Assembly (NCBI RefSeq): GCF_900109205.1 | Contig: NZ_FNZB01000009.1 | Location: forward strand, 1 to 62,464 | From: Sphingomonas sp. OV641 | GTDB taxonomy: Bacteria; Pseudomonadota; Alphaproteobacteria; Sphingomonadales; Sphingomonadaceae | Direction of reading: 5' to 3' | Length of the DNA stretch: 62,464 bases | In this document: positions 48,801 to 57,015 of the stretch, piece by piece | Layout of the letters: each line of letters starts with the position of its first letter | Numbering within the stretch: position 1 is the stretch's first letter | Program-made: the position numbers and the translations under genes | Notes under the pieces: model-generated | Seen by the model: the letters and a program-made list of their open reading frames with translations, nothing else | What the model was told of the DNA's origin: nothing | The model's database searches: none

Positions 48801-49045
48801 GTCATCTCAAGCCCTGGGATTCCGGCCAGCGCCGTTTCCACCGGGAACGTCACCTGCTTTTCGATGTCGACCGGCCCAAGCGTCGGGGCGAATGTGCTGA
48901 TCTGGACCTGTCGGTTGGTGACGTCGGGCACAGCGTCAATCGGCAGCTTGGTGATCTGCCATAAACCAAAGCCAATGACGACGAGGGTCAGGACGGCGAC
49001 AAGCCATCGCATCCGGACCGAAAGGGAGAGGATGCGGCCGATCAT
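45809..49045 (-). CDS. czcA: Second CzcA-type HME-RND heavy-metal pump
   Basis: 1,078 aa full length. Helix-4 signature DFGLIVDGAVIIVENALRRL as in the 32034 copy, so the same Zn/Co/Cd or Ni/Co class. The N-terminus differs (MIGRILSLSVRMRW), and the two pumps are clearly different proteins, closer to CnrA/NccA than duplicates. 4-nt overlap with its adaptor gene. Operon reads leftward. Confidence 0.95.
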   Translation of the reverse strand: MIGRILSLSVRMRWLVAVLTLVVIGFGLWQITKLPIDAVPDVTNRQVQISTFAPTLGPVDIEKQVTFPVETALAGIPGLEMTRSISRNGFSQVTAVFTDRTDIYFARQQVTERLAQSRDSLPSNAQPILAPLSTGLGEIFFYSVAFRHPDGKGLKTVDGKPGWQSDGSYLTPEGERLTTELAKAAYLRTVQDWIIRPQMRAVRGVAGVDSNGGYVKQYLIEPNLNALVSYGLSVTELADAMERANLSAGSNYVRRAGESFLVRADARLKSIDDIQEAVVATRNGVPIRVKDVGQVVIGGAVRTGSGSRMGSEAVISTVLMLVGDNSRIVATDAAEKLTQINKALPPDVFAEPVYNRSKLVNATIATVEKNLTEGALLVIVVLFLLLGNIRAALITAAVIPITMLMTAAGMNGLGVSGNLMSLGALDFGLIVDGAVIIVENALRRLAERQEHEGRLLTRDERMEETTLAAKEMVRPTVYGQLIIFLVFVPLLTFQGVEGKTFAPMAITLMVALASAFVLSLTFVPAMIAIVVKGRVSETEVKPIRWFKERYAPVLGRGVARPMPFILGGVGVFVAAVLSFGLLGEEFMPQLDEKDITVTNFRVPSASIDQSTQMQLQIENALKTLPEVALVFSKNGNADLGTDPMPPNASDTYVIPKPEDEWPAEVKSKEDILRRIEERMKPLIGNRTEIQQPIQMRFNELIAGVRADVAIKLYGDDLDAMSEQARRIASVMRTIPGAGDVSAEQTSGAPTFDVQIDRQAAGRYGLSVEEVANTVSAALGGREAGLLFEGDRRFDVVVRLPDAQRDDLETLGSIPVMLPTAEGQVARSIPLSQVARFNYTQGLNQVSRENGKRMVVVQINVRGRDLGGFVDEAQARIGQMQLPAGMYTEWGGTFESLQSARLRLLIVVPICFIAIYALLYMALGSFVSAAIVFSAVPMALAGGVFALLLRGIPFSITAAVGFIALSGVAVLNGLVMMSAIGKYREDGAADDDAIVGGAMERVRPVLMTALVASLGFVPMALATGTGAEVQRPLATVVIGGLITSTILTLLVLPAITALSMRLRGSKAQGSTVGTTKAQI

Positions 49046-50196
49046 TCCGCCGACTCCTTCTCGATCTCCGCTTTGAGGAGAAAAGCGTTGGTGGTGGCGA
49101 TCTGCGTGCCGGCGGCGAGGCCGCCGGTGATCGCCACCATCCCGCCTGATCGGCTGCCGACCTGAACCGGCTGTGCGCGGAAGCCTTGGCCGGTGCGGAC
49201 GAACACTACGGTATCGCTGCCAAGCGTCTGCACCGCGTCTTGCGGCACCATCACGCCACTCTTGGCGGCCCCGCCGCTGGCGAGGATACGAGCCTGCACA
49301 AGCTGGCCCGGGGCGAGTGTGCTGCCGCCAGAGGTCGGCGTGATGACGACGGTCGCGGTCCGCGATTGCGGATCGACGACGCCGGTCGACGAACGTACGC
49401 GGCCCTCGATCTTGCGGCCATCGGTGGTGGTCAACTCCACCCTGTCACCTTCTCGGACCCGGCCTGCATCGGCGGGGGGAACGCTAGCCGTGATCTGAAG
49501 CCGGCGCGGGTCGGCGACGCGGAACAGCTCGGTTTCAGCCGCGACGAACTGGCCGAGATTGGCACCAGCATTGGTGACGCGCCCCGAGACGGGGCTGACG
49601 ACCGCAACCGATCGGCCGTCACCTGATACGCGGGCAGCGCCTGCGGCGGCGCTAGCGCGCCGGGCATCGGCCTGGGCGACCGCCAGATTGGCTTGTGCGG
49701 CTTCATAGTCAGCGCGGGGGGTGACGCCCTGGGCAAGCAAACCGCGTTCGCGTTCGAGCTGGCGAGCGGCGAGAGTGACGCGCGCGGACGCGGCCGAGCG
49801 ATCGGCTGCGATCTGCGAAGCATCGCGGCTCTCGACCAGAGCGAGCGTCTGGCCGGCTCGCACAAGATCGCCGATGCGGACCATGATACGGCTGACCGTG
49901 CCCGGTGCGCGCGCGGTCAGCACCGCCTCGGCGTCGGGCGTCGCCTCGACCGTAGCGGAGGCAAGGATCGCGGCGTCCAGCTCGCCGGAGGCCGCCGGGG
50001 CTACAGTGATCTGCGATGCCGAAAGTGCCTGCTGCGTCATCGCGACCGTGTTCGACGGCTTGGCTGGCGCTGCGGCCTCCGTAGGAGCAGGGGCAGGGGC
50101 GGGCGATTGGGTGAGGCGCGCAGCGCCGAATCCAAGCGCGGCGGCAGCGACCAGGCCAATGGCGGCGCCGGTGTAGAGGCGAGTTTTATCGGTCAT
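49042..50196 (-). CDS. czcB: Second CzcB-type membrane fusion protein
   Basis: 384 aa, one N-terminal membrane anchor (GAAIGLVAAAALGFGAARL), Pro/Ala linker, then lipoyl/coiled-coil hairpin and beta-barrel domains. No His-rich N-terminal part, unlike classic CzcB. Overlaps both neighbours by 4 nt. Confidence 0.92.
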   Translation of the reverse strand: MTDKTRLYTGAAIGLVAAAALGFGAARLTQSPAPAPAPTEAAAPAKPSNTVAMTQQALSASQITVAPAASGELDAAILASATVEATPDAEAVLTARAPGTVSRIMVRIGDLVRAGQTLALVESRDASQIAADRSAASARVTLAARQLERERGLLAQGVTPRADYEAAQANLAVAQADARRASAAAGAARVSGDGRSVAVVSPVSGRVTNAGANLGQFVAAETELFRVADPRRLQITASVPPADAGRVREGDRVELTTTDGRKIEGRVRSSTGVVDPQSRTATVVITPTSGGSTLAPGQLVQARILASGGAAKSGVMVPQDAVQTLGSDTVVFVRTGQGFRAQPVQVGSRSGGMVAITGGLAAGTQIATTNAFLLKAEIEKESAE

Positions 50197-51452
50197 TGCA
50201 CCGCTTCTCCGGTGATGGTGAGGCCCTGCAGACGGGCGAGATTGGCGCGGGCGTCGAGGCGCGCTGCGGCGGCATCGAGGATGAGGCCGCGGGCGACTCC
50301 GAGATTTTGACGTGCGGCGAGCAGTTCGATCAGCGGGCTTTTACCTGCCTCGTAAGCGATGCGGGCGAGGCGGTAGCCTTCTTCGGCGGTTGTCAAAGTC
50401 CGCTGCGCGGCAGCGGCACGAGCGTCGGCTGCCTCGACCAGCGCTAGACCGGCGCGTGTCCCGGCCTCGGCTTCGAGCCGGGCCGCGGCGGCGCGCGCTT
50501 CTGCTCCTTGCAGCTCAGCGCGTGCCGCCGCGATGTTGCCCTGGTTGCGATCGAAGAAGGGGAGCGGGACCGATATGCCGGCGACTAGGGCAGGGCCGCT
50601 CGCGACGCGGAGTTGACGCACTCCAAGCTGCGCAGTGACGTTCGGAATGGCGAGGCGCTGTTGCACCGTCACCGCCCGCGCAGCGGCGTCTTGTTCGGCT
50701 TCCGCGACCCGCACCGTCGTCGCCTGCATCGCGTCAATGGGACCGAAAGCCGGCTTGGCATCGAGCCGATCGAGGAGTGACTCCGAAAGACCGGTGAAGG
50801 GGGTGGTCATACCGGCGAGCGCCGAAAGACGTGCCAGCGCGACCGTCTTGAAAGCGCGCGCGTTTTCGAGGTCGGCCTGAAGCGTGTTCAGTTCGGTTTC
50901 GGCCTGCACTTGCCGGAGACGGGCTTCCTTGCCGGCGCCGACCAAAGCGCGGGCAACCCTCAAGACATCGGTCGCCTGTTTAACCTCTTCTTCGGCGATG
51001 GTGATGCGACGATCGGCGATTTCGGCACCAGCATAAGCGCGCGCCAGCTCAGTCGCAAAGACGAGACGGCCGTCACGATCGCGCGCCTTTGCCGCAACGA
51101 TCCCGGCTTCACCGGCGGCGATCCGAGCGGATCGCTTGCCGCCCAGTTCGACAGGCTGATCGACCTGGAAAGTCGTCTGTTGTTGATTGCGCGCATTGCG
51201 ATCGTGGTCGCCCACGAAATTCTCTGCATAGACATTGATCGAGGGGTTCGGTCGGGCGCGCGCTTGTAATGCCAAGCCGCGTGCTCGGGCGACGTCTGCT
51301 TCTAGCGCCAGGACGCGCGGCACATCACGCGTCTGATTTAGAAGCTGTGCAAAGGGGGGTGCGGTCTGCGACCACGCCGCACCTACGGGCGATAGCGCCG
51401 CAAAGGCGCCGGTCAGCGCAACGGTGCGCGACCGGCGAAAACTGCCGTTCAT
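50193..51452 (-). CDS. czcC: Second CzcC-type outer-membrane channel
   Basis: 419 aa TolC-family protein with signal peptide (cut near AWSQ). Two repeat halves with periplasmic coiled coils. First gene of the leftward czcCBA operon after a His-rich small gene. Confidence 0.92.
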   Translation of the reverse strand: MNGSFRRSRTVALTGAFAALSPVGAAWSQTAPPFAQLLNQTRDVPRVLALEADVARARGLALQARARPNPSINVYAENFVGDHDRNARNQQQTTFQVDQPVELGGKRSARIAAGEAGIVAAKARDRDGRLVFATELARAYAGAEIADRRITIAEEEVKQATDVLRVARALVGAGKEARLRQVQAETELNTLQADLENARAFKTVALARLSALAGMTTPFTGLSESLLDRLDAKPAFGPIDAMQATTVRVAEAEQDAAARAVTVQQRLAIPNVTAQLGVRQLRVASGPALVAGISVPLPFFDRNQGNIAAARAELQGAEARAAAARLEAEAGTRAGLALVEAADARAAAAQRTLTTAEEGYRLARIAYEAGKSPLIELLAARQNLGVARGLILDAAAARLDARANLARLQGLTITGEAVQ

Positions 51453-51503
51453 AGTGCATGATCCTCTAGGGTAGTCAGTCGACGCGCGCGGCGTCGGCGA
51501 GAC

Positions 51504-51959
51504 TCAACCGCGAGGCGGACGCAGAAGCTTAGATGGGTCGATCCCGCTGGGGAGCGATGGAGTTAATATCGACCACACGCGAGCGGCGACGATGGCCGCA
51601 ACCGGCGCAGCCCTCGCGCCATCGAAAGCAACCCAGTGGCCTGCGGCGTGGGCAAGAAGGTGAGCTGGCCCGTCGCCGTCGGCCTGCTTTGCCGGAGCCT
51701 GATCGTCATGATCGATCATAACCGCATGGTCGTGATCGTCATCAGAATGGGTATCGACCATGGCGACTTGAACCGGGCCGTGATCGTGAACCATGGCGCT
51801 ATGCCATCCCGATACTGCGACAAGCCCGAGGACAGCGGCCAGCGCCAACACGACTCCTAGGATCGCAACAGAGGAACGCTGCACCGCCATCATTTGCAGC
51901 GTAAGCCGACGCAAAAAACGGGGCAAGGAAATCACTTGCCGGTCAATTCGAGCGTTCAC
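51504..51959 (-). CDS. Small His/Asp-rich secreted protein, CzcI-like
   Basis: 151 aa. A membrane-anchor/signal segment (SSVAILGVVLALAAVLGLVA) is followed by a metal-binding cluster (MVHDHGPVQV, HSDDDHDHAVMIDHDD) and ends LLRPPRG, like the HLRPPQA end of the 29185 protein. It leads the second czc operon by 51 nt. An ATG further in (51891) would shorten it. Likely periplasmic metal buffer or modulator of the pump. Confidence 0.7.
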   Translation of the reverse strand: MNARIDRQVISLPRFLRRLTLQMMAVQRSSVAILGVVLALAAVLGLVAVSGWHSAMVHDHGPVQVAMVDTHSDDDHDHAVMIDHDDQAPAKQADGDGPAHLLAHAAGHWVAFDGARAAPVAAIVAARVWSILTPSLPSGIDPSKLLRPPRG

Positions 51960-52012
51960 GCTATTTCAGCCTGCTCGACATTATACCAGCGCCTTGGCGG
52001 CGAGACACGACA

Positions 52013-52204
52013 TCAGGACGTGCCCCCCTTTGCGGAACGGTCGGTCAGCTTTGCCAAGCGGTGTGGCAGGTCGCTCATGACGCGGCGTGCATCACCAGGT
52101 CGCAGGTTACGCCAACGCCGGACCTCGTCGCGCGTGCGGCCACACCCCCGGCACCATCCGGTGCGGGCATCGAAACCACATAGATCGACGCAAGGCGATC
52201 GCAT
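52013..52204 (-). CDS. DUF1289 small Cys protein
   Basis: 63 aa with the DUF1289 pattern SPCVDLCGFDARTGWCRGCG and RTRDEVRRW. The four Cys suggest metal or Fe-S binding. Overlaps the rcnA stop by one base, so translated in the same operon. Confidence 0.85.
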   Translation of the reverse strand: MRSPCVDLCGFDARTGWCRGCGRTRDEVRRWRNLRPGDARRVMSDLPHRLAKLTDRSAKGGTS

Positions 52205-53328
52205 CAGATCGCGCCGATCCGACTGAGGCCTTGCAAGCCGGAATAGGCCATGTAGCCCGCGATCACGAGCATCAGGCCCGCCGACGCATAAGGCGCCTTG
52301 CGCGCGAAGTCGCCGAACCCTGACCAGCGCTTGCGGATGTGCGTGACGCTGAGCGATGCGATGACGCCGGCGCTGACCATCGTCACGGCAAGGCCGACGC
52401 TGAACGCGCTCACCAGCACGACACCGAGCGCGAGACGCTTGAGCTGGAGGCAGAGCAGGAGGACGGTGACGGCTGCGGGGCAGGGGATCAGCCCGCCCGT
52501 CAGGCCGAACAGCGCGATCTGGCCGGTCGTTACCTGACGATCGGCGAACCGGCGGCTGATATCGGCGGCGTGGGCGCGCTCATGCGCGTTCATGTAGGCA
52601 TCGTCGCCCGTGACCTTCAGTCCATCATGCCCGTGGCCGTGATCGTGCCCGTGTTCGGCGAATGTGAGGTCGTAGTCATGGCTGTGGCCGCCGTGGCCCA
52701 GCGAGACGCGCGCGTTGAAGGCGTGCGGTTCCGGGATCTCCTCGACGCTTTCGATGTAATCGCCCCGATCGACGAAGCGGAATGTCTGCGAACGGCCTTC
52801 GCCGCGATCCGTTGTGAGGATAACATCCGCCGCTTTCCAGCCACCCTTGGCAAAGCTCGCCCGCCAGCGCGGCGGCACGCCATCCTCGAAAATCTCCAGA
52901 CGCATCATGCCGTGGCCGGTGTCGATCGTGCGGATCTCGTCCTCGCCGTGATGGTGGTGGTGATCGTGCGCGGCTTCGGCCTTCTGATCGGCACGCGTGC
53001 GCCAAATCATCCATAGACCGATGCCAAGAACGATGACGGCCGAGCCGAGCAGGAGGTAAGGCTCGGTCGTTTCGGTGTTGATGCCGCGCCCGAGATATTG
53101 CCCGCCAAGCGCGATGCCCCACACGATCGCGGTGTGCGAAAGCGCCGCGCACAGGCCGAGCAGGACGGCTTGGCCAACAGTGCCACGCACTGCGATAATA
53201 AACGCAGCCATCATGGTCTTGGAATGGCCGGGCTCCAGCCCGTGCAGCGCACCGAGCAGCAGCGCGGTCGGGATGAACAGCCAGAGATTGGAGCTGCCCT
53301 GTTGAACGAGTTCGGCGAAAGAGGTCAT
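52204..53328 (-). CDS. rcnA: RcnA-type nickel/cobalt exporter (NicO family)
   Basis: 374 aa from the ATG at 53328. Six helices with the HGLEPGHSKTM motif of NicO proteins, LIPCPAAVTVLLLC, and two His-rich loops (HDHHHHHGED and HGHDHGHGHDG) in the central domain that would bind Ni/Co. It exports these ions from the cytoplasm. Divergent from rcnR, with two operators between. Confidence 0.94.
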   Translation of the reverse strand: MTSFAELVQQGSSNLWLFIPTALLLGALHGLEPGHSKTMMAAFIIAVRGTVGQAVLLGLCAALSHTAIVWGIALGGQYLGRGINTETTEPYLLLGSAVIVLGIGLWMIWRTRADQKAEAAHDHHHHHGEDEIRTIDTGHGMMRLEIFEDGVPPRWRASFAKGGWKAADVILTTDRGEGRSQTFRFVDRGDYIESVEEIPEPHAFNARVSLGHGGHSHDYDLTFAEHGHDHGHGHDGLKVTGDDAYMNAHERAHAADISRRFADRQVTTGQIALFGLTGGLIPCPAAVTVLLLCLQLKRLALGVVLVSAFSVGLAVTMVSAGVIASLSVTHIRKRWSGFGDFARKAPYASAGLMLVIAGYMAYSGLQGLSRIGAI

Positions 53329-53388
53329 GGTGCGTCCCGGCAAGCCCGGCGGTCGCGACCGATCGGACGTGAAGTTCGGGCAGGTCCA

Positions 53389-53428
53389 TATCCCCCCATG
53401 GGGATAGAGTCTATCCCCCCGGGGGGTT
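53389..53428. promoter_or_regulatory. Pair of RcnR-type operators
   Basis: Two G/C-tract sites in the rcnA-rcnR gap: TATCCCCCCATGGGGATA (53389-53406) and TATCCCCCCGGGGGGTT (53412-53428). C/G tracts flanked by TAT/ATA are the recognition style of RcnR/CsoR-family repressors. Confidence 0.75.
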
Positions 53429-53465
53429 GCTCGACAAAGTTCGTCCGTTTGTCTTATAGGGTGAC

Positions 53466-53735
53466 ATGGCCCATTACGATCATTCCAATCATCCCGCGAT
53501 CATCAAGCGGCTCAACCGTGCGACCGGGCACCTGAAAAGCATCGTCGGGATGATCGAAGAGCAACGGCCGTGCGTCGATATCGCGCAGCAGCTTCAGGCG
53601 GTGGAGAACGCGATCGCCAGCGCCAAGCGCGCGCTCATCAACGATCATATCGATCACTGCTTGGTTCACGCCGAAGAGGGCGAGGGGACAAAGGTGGCGG
53701 TGGAGCAGTTCCGGGCGATATCCAAATACTGGTGA
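53466..53735 (+). CDS. rcnR: RcnR/CsoR-family metal-sensing repressor
   Basis: 89 aa all-helical DUF156 protein. N-terminal His (HYDHSNHPAIIKRLNRATGH) and Cys in EEQRPCVDIAQQL match RcnR, with its Ni/Co ligands His3, Cys35, His60 and His64 equivalents (INDHIDHCLVH). Represses rcnA and itself through the sites at 53389; metal binding should relieve it. Confidence 0.92.
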   Translation: MAHYDHSNHPAIIKRLNRATGHLKSIVGMIEEQRPCVDIAQQLQAVENAIASAKRALINDHIDHCLVHAEEGEGTKVAVEQFRAISKYW

Positions 53736-53775
53736 TCGCCTAATCGGACAGGGTTGATCGGATTCGGCTTGTACA

Positions 53776-53793
53776 TATGCCCCCCAGGGGATA
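53776..53793. promoter_or_regulatory. Third RcnR-like operator, upstream of mntP riboswitch
   Basis: TATGCCCCCCAGGGGATA: same 18-bp length and flanks as the first rcnA site, with a one-base shift in the tract. It lies 41 nt after the rcnR stop and about 10-25 nt before the riboswitch, so it may put mntP transcription under RcnR. Confidence 0.6.
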
Positions 53794-53801
53794 CGGGCGT
53801 C

Positions 53802-53930
53802 TCACTCTTGGGGAGTAGCTACCCGCTGTTGCGGGGCCATCGTCAACATCCTTGAACCTTCCGGTTCGTGGCGATGGCAGCAGATTTTGATCTGCCCGGC
53901 GAGACCAACGATGCGCTACCTCTCTCGTGG
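53802..53930 (+). ncRNA. yybP-ykoY manganese riboswitch
   Basis: Conserved pieces in order: GGGGAGTAGC (53810-53819), GTCAACAT (53842-53849) and GCCCGGCGAGACC (53894-53906), with paired arms between (ACCCGC...GCGGGG). These match the Mn(II)-sensing yybP-ykoY class, known upstream of mntP. The gene starts 49 nt after the region. On Mn(II) binding it should allow MntP expression. Confidence 0.88.
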
Positions 53931-53978
53931 CCGGAGGTGGATTGCGTCGTTCGGTTGACGGCCCTTGGACGTATATCA

Positions 53979-54542
53979 ATGACGGGTTTGCTAACGCTCG
54001 GCGCTCTTGGCGCCAGCTTGTCGGTCGACGCCTTCGCTGCGGCGGTGGGGAAGGGTGCGACCAATCAGCGCAATCGTTGGCGCGATGCCTTACGTGTCGG
54101 CGCCGTGTTCGGCTTCTTCGAGGCGATCACGCCGGCGATTGGCTGGGCGATCGGCCTGGCGCTGAGCACTTGGATCGCGGCAGTCGATCATTGGATAGCC
54201 TTCTTCCTGCTTTTCGGCGTCGGCGGGCATATGATCCATGCAGCGACGAAAAGCGACGTGGACGCGGGTCAGCGCGCTCAGACCGGCGTGTGGCGACTGG
54301 TCGTTACCGCGCTCGCCACCAGCATCGATGCAACGGCGGTGGGTGTCAGTCTCGCGGTCATGCAGGTCAATATCCTGACCGCGTGCCTCATCATTGGCGG
54401 GATCACCACGGTCGTCGCCACGATCGGCGTCATGCTCGGCAAGCACGCGGGACGGTATATCGGCCGCTATGCAGAGATGCTGGGCGGGCTGACGCTCATC
54501 CTCATCGGCGGCACGATCCTCTACCAGCACCTCACCGCCTGA
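53979..54542 (+). CDS. mntP: MntP-type manganese exporter
   Basis: 187 aa, six helices, with the family motif ASLSVDAFAAAVGKG in helix 1 and ATSIDATAVGVSLA in helix 4. The start at 53979 is used because upstream in-frame codons lie in the riboswitch. It exports excess Mn(II). Expression is likely set by the riboswitch, possibly with RcnR. Confidence 0.94.
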   Translation: MTGLLTLGALGASLSVDAFAAAVGKGATNQRNRWRDALRVGAVFGFFEAITPAIGWAIGLALSTWIAAVDHWIAFFLLFGVGGHMIHAATKSDVDAGQRAQTGVWRLVVTALATSIDATAVGVSLAVMQVNILTACLIIGGITTVVATIGVMLGKHAGRYIGRYAEMLGGLTLILIGGTILYQHLTA

Positions 54543-54552
54543 CCTCAAACCA

Positions 54553-54589
54553 GCGCGCCGCTTGCTCGCTTGGCGGGGAAGCGGCGCGC
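54553..54589. terminator. Bidirectional hairpin between mntP and 54600 gene
   Basis: 11-bp perfect stem GCGCGCCGCTT / AAGCGGCGCGC, ATTT after on the plus strand. Between convergent genes. Confidence 0.6.
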
Positions 54590-54599
54590 GATTTCGCAG

Positions 54600-54797
54600 C
54601 TAGTCCGCGATAAAGCTGCCGCGTCCTCCCCGGAACGCGCCGACGACATTGCCACGATCCCAATGGCCGGACAGGATGCCGCGCCGGGGGATGCTTCCGA
54701 CCGGCTTGCGGCGCGCGGCGAGTAGCCGCGCGCGGCGTGTATCGCGATCGATGGGCAAGCCCGTCATGATGTCGATGGCGGTGCGCAGCGGGGTCAT
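54600..54797 (-). CDS. Small basic plasmid protein, unknown
   Basis: 65 aa, coupled to the upstream gene by a 4-nt overlap. Arg-rich, with GLPIDRDTRRARLLAARR and GSIPRRGILSGHWDRGN. Last gene of the ardC operon. No family recognised. Confidence 0.55.
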   Translation of the reverse strand: MTPLRTAIDIMTGLPIDRDTRRARLLAARRKPVGSIPRRGILSGHWDRGNVVGAFRGGRGSFIAD

Positions 54798-55111
54798 GCG
54801 GGCCGCCACTGCTCGACCAGCGCCGCCATCGCGTCGCGGTAGCCCCAAGCATCGGGATAGACGGACGGCTCGGCCGCCAGATGCGCCATGACGATGAGCA
54901 TGTCTTCCGAGATGCCGGGATCGCAATTGCAGAGGTGAAGGACCGGAAAATGGCCCCATGCACTGCCGTCCCACCATGCCAACAGGAAGTCGGCCGCACG
55001 CGAGGCTTGGCCGGTATCGGACCCGGCGACGACGATCAGGCGGGCAATGGCCTCGCCAACGTCCTCGAAGCTGACAGCCCGGATTGCGGGGCGGCGTTGG
55101 GGTGGGCTCAT
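54794..55111 (-). CDS. Plasmid-associated hypothetical (DUF7673-like)
   Basis: 105 aa from the ATG at 55111 (a TTG at 55135 overlaps the upstream stop and is an alternative). SFEDVGEAIARLIVVAGSDT, FLLAWWDGSAWGHFPVLHLC and a Trp-rich end are like a small family common beside ardC on sphingomonad plasmids. No known activity. Confidence 0.65.
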   Translation of the reverse strand: MSPPQRRPAIRAVSFEDVGEAIARLIVVAGSDTGQASRAADFLLAWWDGSAWGHFPVLHLCNCDPGISEDMLIVMAHLAAEPSVYPDAWGYRDAMAALVEQWRPA

Positions 55112-55131
55112 GACTATTCGCTTCTGCTCCT

Positions 55132-55785
55132 TCAAGCGTGGAAGGGGACGGGGACCAACAGCGCATCATCGATCGGCTCGACGTCGCGCAGCTCCACCAT
55201 CACGATCTTCTCTACCCGCTCGGCGCCGGTCGGATCGAGATAAACATAGGTGTGGCCTGCAAACACCGGGCTGCACAAGCGCCAGATCACGCCTTTCCGA
55301 CCGATGCGGCGTTCCGCGCGCCCGTCATAGGATGCGAAAGCGCCCGCAATCCGGACCCGCTGCGCGATCCGCAGCCAATTGGCTGCGCCGTCGATGACGA
55401 CGGCCAGTTCCTCCGGCGAAAGAGCCGGTCGGCCGATGCCGAACGTCGCTTGGGGATCGCGCGCGATCCGGGACAGCTTCTCCTCGACCGGTTCCGGTTT
55501 CCAGTCGCTGACTGGCCCGGGGGCGGCCTTGTACATATGCGTTACCGGCTTCCCGCCGAACAGGTCGGGTTGTACGCCGACAAGGCGGCGGTGGAACATC
55601 GCCTTGTGATAGTCGCGCCGCCATTGCGCTTCGGGGGTCAGCGGCTTCGCATTTGGGCCATCGCGCATGATCGCGACCAGCTCGTTAAACTCCTCCTCGC
55701 TCACCGTGGCGACGCTCGGGTCAAAGACAATGCGCGCCGCCACGCCCCGGCCCCCGTCGGGGCCGGGATCGTCGGCGGCGGTCAC
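55132..55785 (-). CDS. Plasmid-associated hypothetical protein
   Basis: 217 aa, GTG start overlapping the ardC stop. Segments FNELVAIMRDGPNAKPLTPE, HKAMFHRRLVGVQPDLFGGK and GRKGVIWRLCSPVFAGHTYV are distinctive but I do not know a function. Co-transcribed with ardC and the small genes after it. Confidence 0.65.
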   Translation of the reverse strand: MTAADDPGPDGGRGVAARIVFDPSVATVSEEEFNELVAIMRDGPNAKPLTPEAQWRRDYHKAMFHRRLVGVQPDLFGGKPVTHMYKAAPGPVSDWKPEPVEEKLSRIARDPQATFGIGRPALSPEELAVVIDGAANWLRIAQRVRIAGAFASYDGRAERRIGRKGVIWRLCSPVFAGHTYVYLDPTGAERVEKIVMVELRDVEPIDDALLVPVPFHA

Positions 55786-56717
55786 GCCGCCGCCTCCAGT
55801 TCGGGCGCTGTCTCGACCGCCATGCGGCTCAACAGCCAGTCGGACGCGTCCTGCGCGAGCCGTGCGGCGGTGAAGATGCACTTCTTGTCGTTGCGGAGCG
55901 CTTGAAGCCAGTTCGCCAGATAGGCGGCGTGGTCCTCGCGATCGTGGAGCTTGATGCCGATGGTGGCGCTGACGAACGCGGCCCCAAGCTCGGCGACCAG
56001 TTCCTCGCGAGCATAGTCCTCGCGCTTCGTGGAAATGAGGGAGGGGCGGGCAAGGCGGTCAACGTGCCCCGTCGCATGGCAAAGCTCGTGCGCTAGGGTC
56101 GAATAATAGTCGTCGCTGGTGTGGAAGTCGGCAAACTGCGGCATGACGACATGATCGCCGCTCGGCTGATAATAGGGCTGGGAACCGAAGTGCTTGAGGG
56201 TGACGGGCACGCGGGCAAAGAGCGTGTCCAGTTCGGCGTCGCGCTGGTCGGGATTGGTCGCGGTGATGACGGGCAAGGGGGCAGGATATTTCGCCTCGAT
56301 GCCGTCGATCTGCTCGGCATTGAAGACGGTGTAGCGCTTGAGGAACGCCACCTGACGCTTGCCATCCTCGCCTCGCTCTGCGCCCTCCTGTGCCTTGCTG
56401 TCGGCGTTCACCTCGATCTTGTTGGCATAGACGACGGTTGAGCCCTTCTCGCCCTTGCGGACGCAGCCGCCGAGCGCGAGCGCCTGCTTGAAGGTCAGCC
56501 AATGCGGGGAAGCATAGCCCTTCGTCATGGCGGCAACCCAAAGGGTCAGGACGTTGATGCCGCGATAGGGAACCCCCGTCGAGCGCAGCGGGATGGTGGG
56601 TGCGGTGCTGCCGTTCCACGATTTCGACCAAGGCCGGGTGCCCGCCTCGATCATGGCGATCATCTGATCGGTGATTTCCTGATAGATGTCGGCCCGGTTG
56701 TCGGTGATCCGTCCCAT
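55782..56717 (-). CDS. ardC: ArdC-type antirestriction/zincin protein
   Basis: 311 aa. The N-terminal ssDNA-binding DUF1738 domain (IYQEITDQMIAMIEAGTRPW, PYRGINVLTLW) and C-terminal zincin domain with HELCHATGH metal site and the downstream YAREELVAELGAAF. ArdC shields incoming plasmid DNA from restriction during conjugation. First gene of a four-gene leftward operon. Confidence 0.93.
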   Translation of the reverse strand: MGRITDNRADIYQEITDQMIAMIEAGTRPWSKSWNGSTAPTIPLRSTGVPYRGINVLTLWVAAMTKGYASPHWLTFKQALALGGCVRKGEKGSTVVYANKIEVNADSKAQEGAERGEDGKRQVAFLKRYTVFNAEQIDGIEAKYPAPLPVITATNPDQRDAELDTLFARVPVTLKHFGSQPYYQPSGDHVVMPQFADFHTSDDYYSTLAHELCHATGHVDRLARPSLISTKREDYAREELVAELGAAFVSATIGIKLHDREDHAAYLANWLQALRNDKKCIFTAARLAQDASDWLLSRMAVETAPELEAAA

Positions 56718-56840
56718 GATTGTCTTCCTTTCCTCTGAGGCTGAAAGCCGGTCGCAACAGCAACCGGCTCTGCCTTTCCGGCGAGGAACGGGATGGGGAG
56801 GGAGGGCGAGAATCTACCGCTGGCGCGGGCGAGCCGCCCT

Positions 56841-56879
56841 AGCGTGGCCGACGCCCTGCAGGGCGTCGAGTGCCACGCT
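56841..56879. repeat. Nested inverted repeat (cruciform candidate)
   Basis: Outer arms AGCGTGGC (56841-56848) and GCCACGCT (56872-56879) enclose a perfect 18-bp palindrome GACGCCCTGCAGGGCGTC (56850-56867). It can fold as a long stem on either strand. Confidence 0.75.
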
Positions 56880-57015
56880 TGGCGGATTACACGGGCGGTC
56901 GATTGTCGTTCGGGAACGAAAGGGCAGCCGCCCTTGGTGTTCCCCGGCGCTGGATGGCCTCCGGGGGAGGGCAGCGGCGCGAACGGGCTTACGCCGCGCC
57001 CTAGGCGCTTCGATC

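Noticed and set aside
53868..53978. N-terminal extension of MntP
   Set aside because: These codons lie in the conserved riboswitch sequence; MntP starts at MTGLLTLG.
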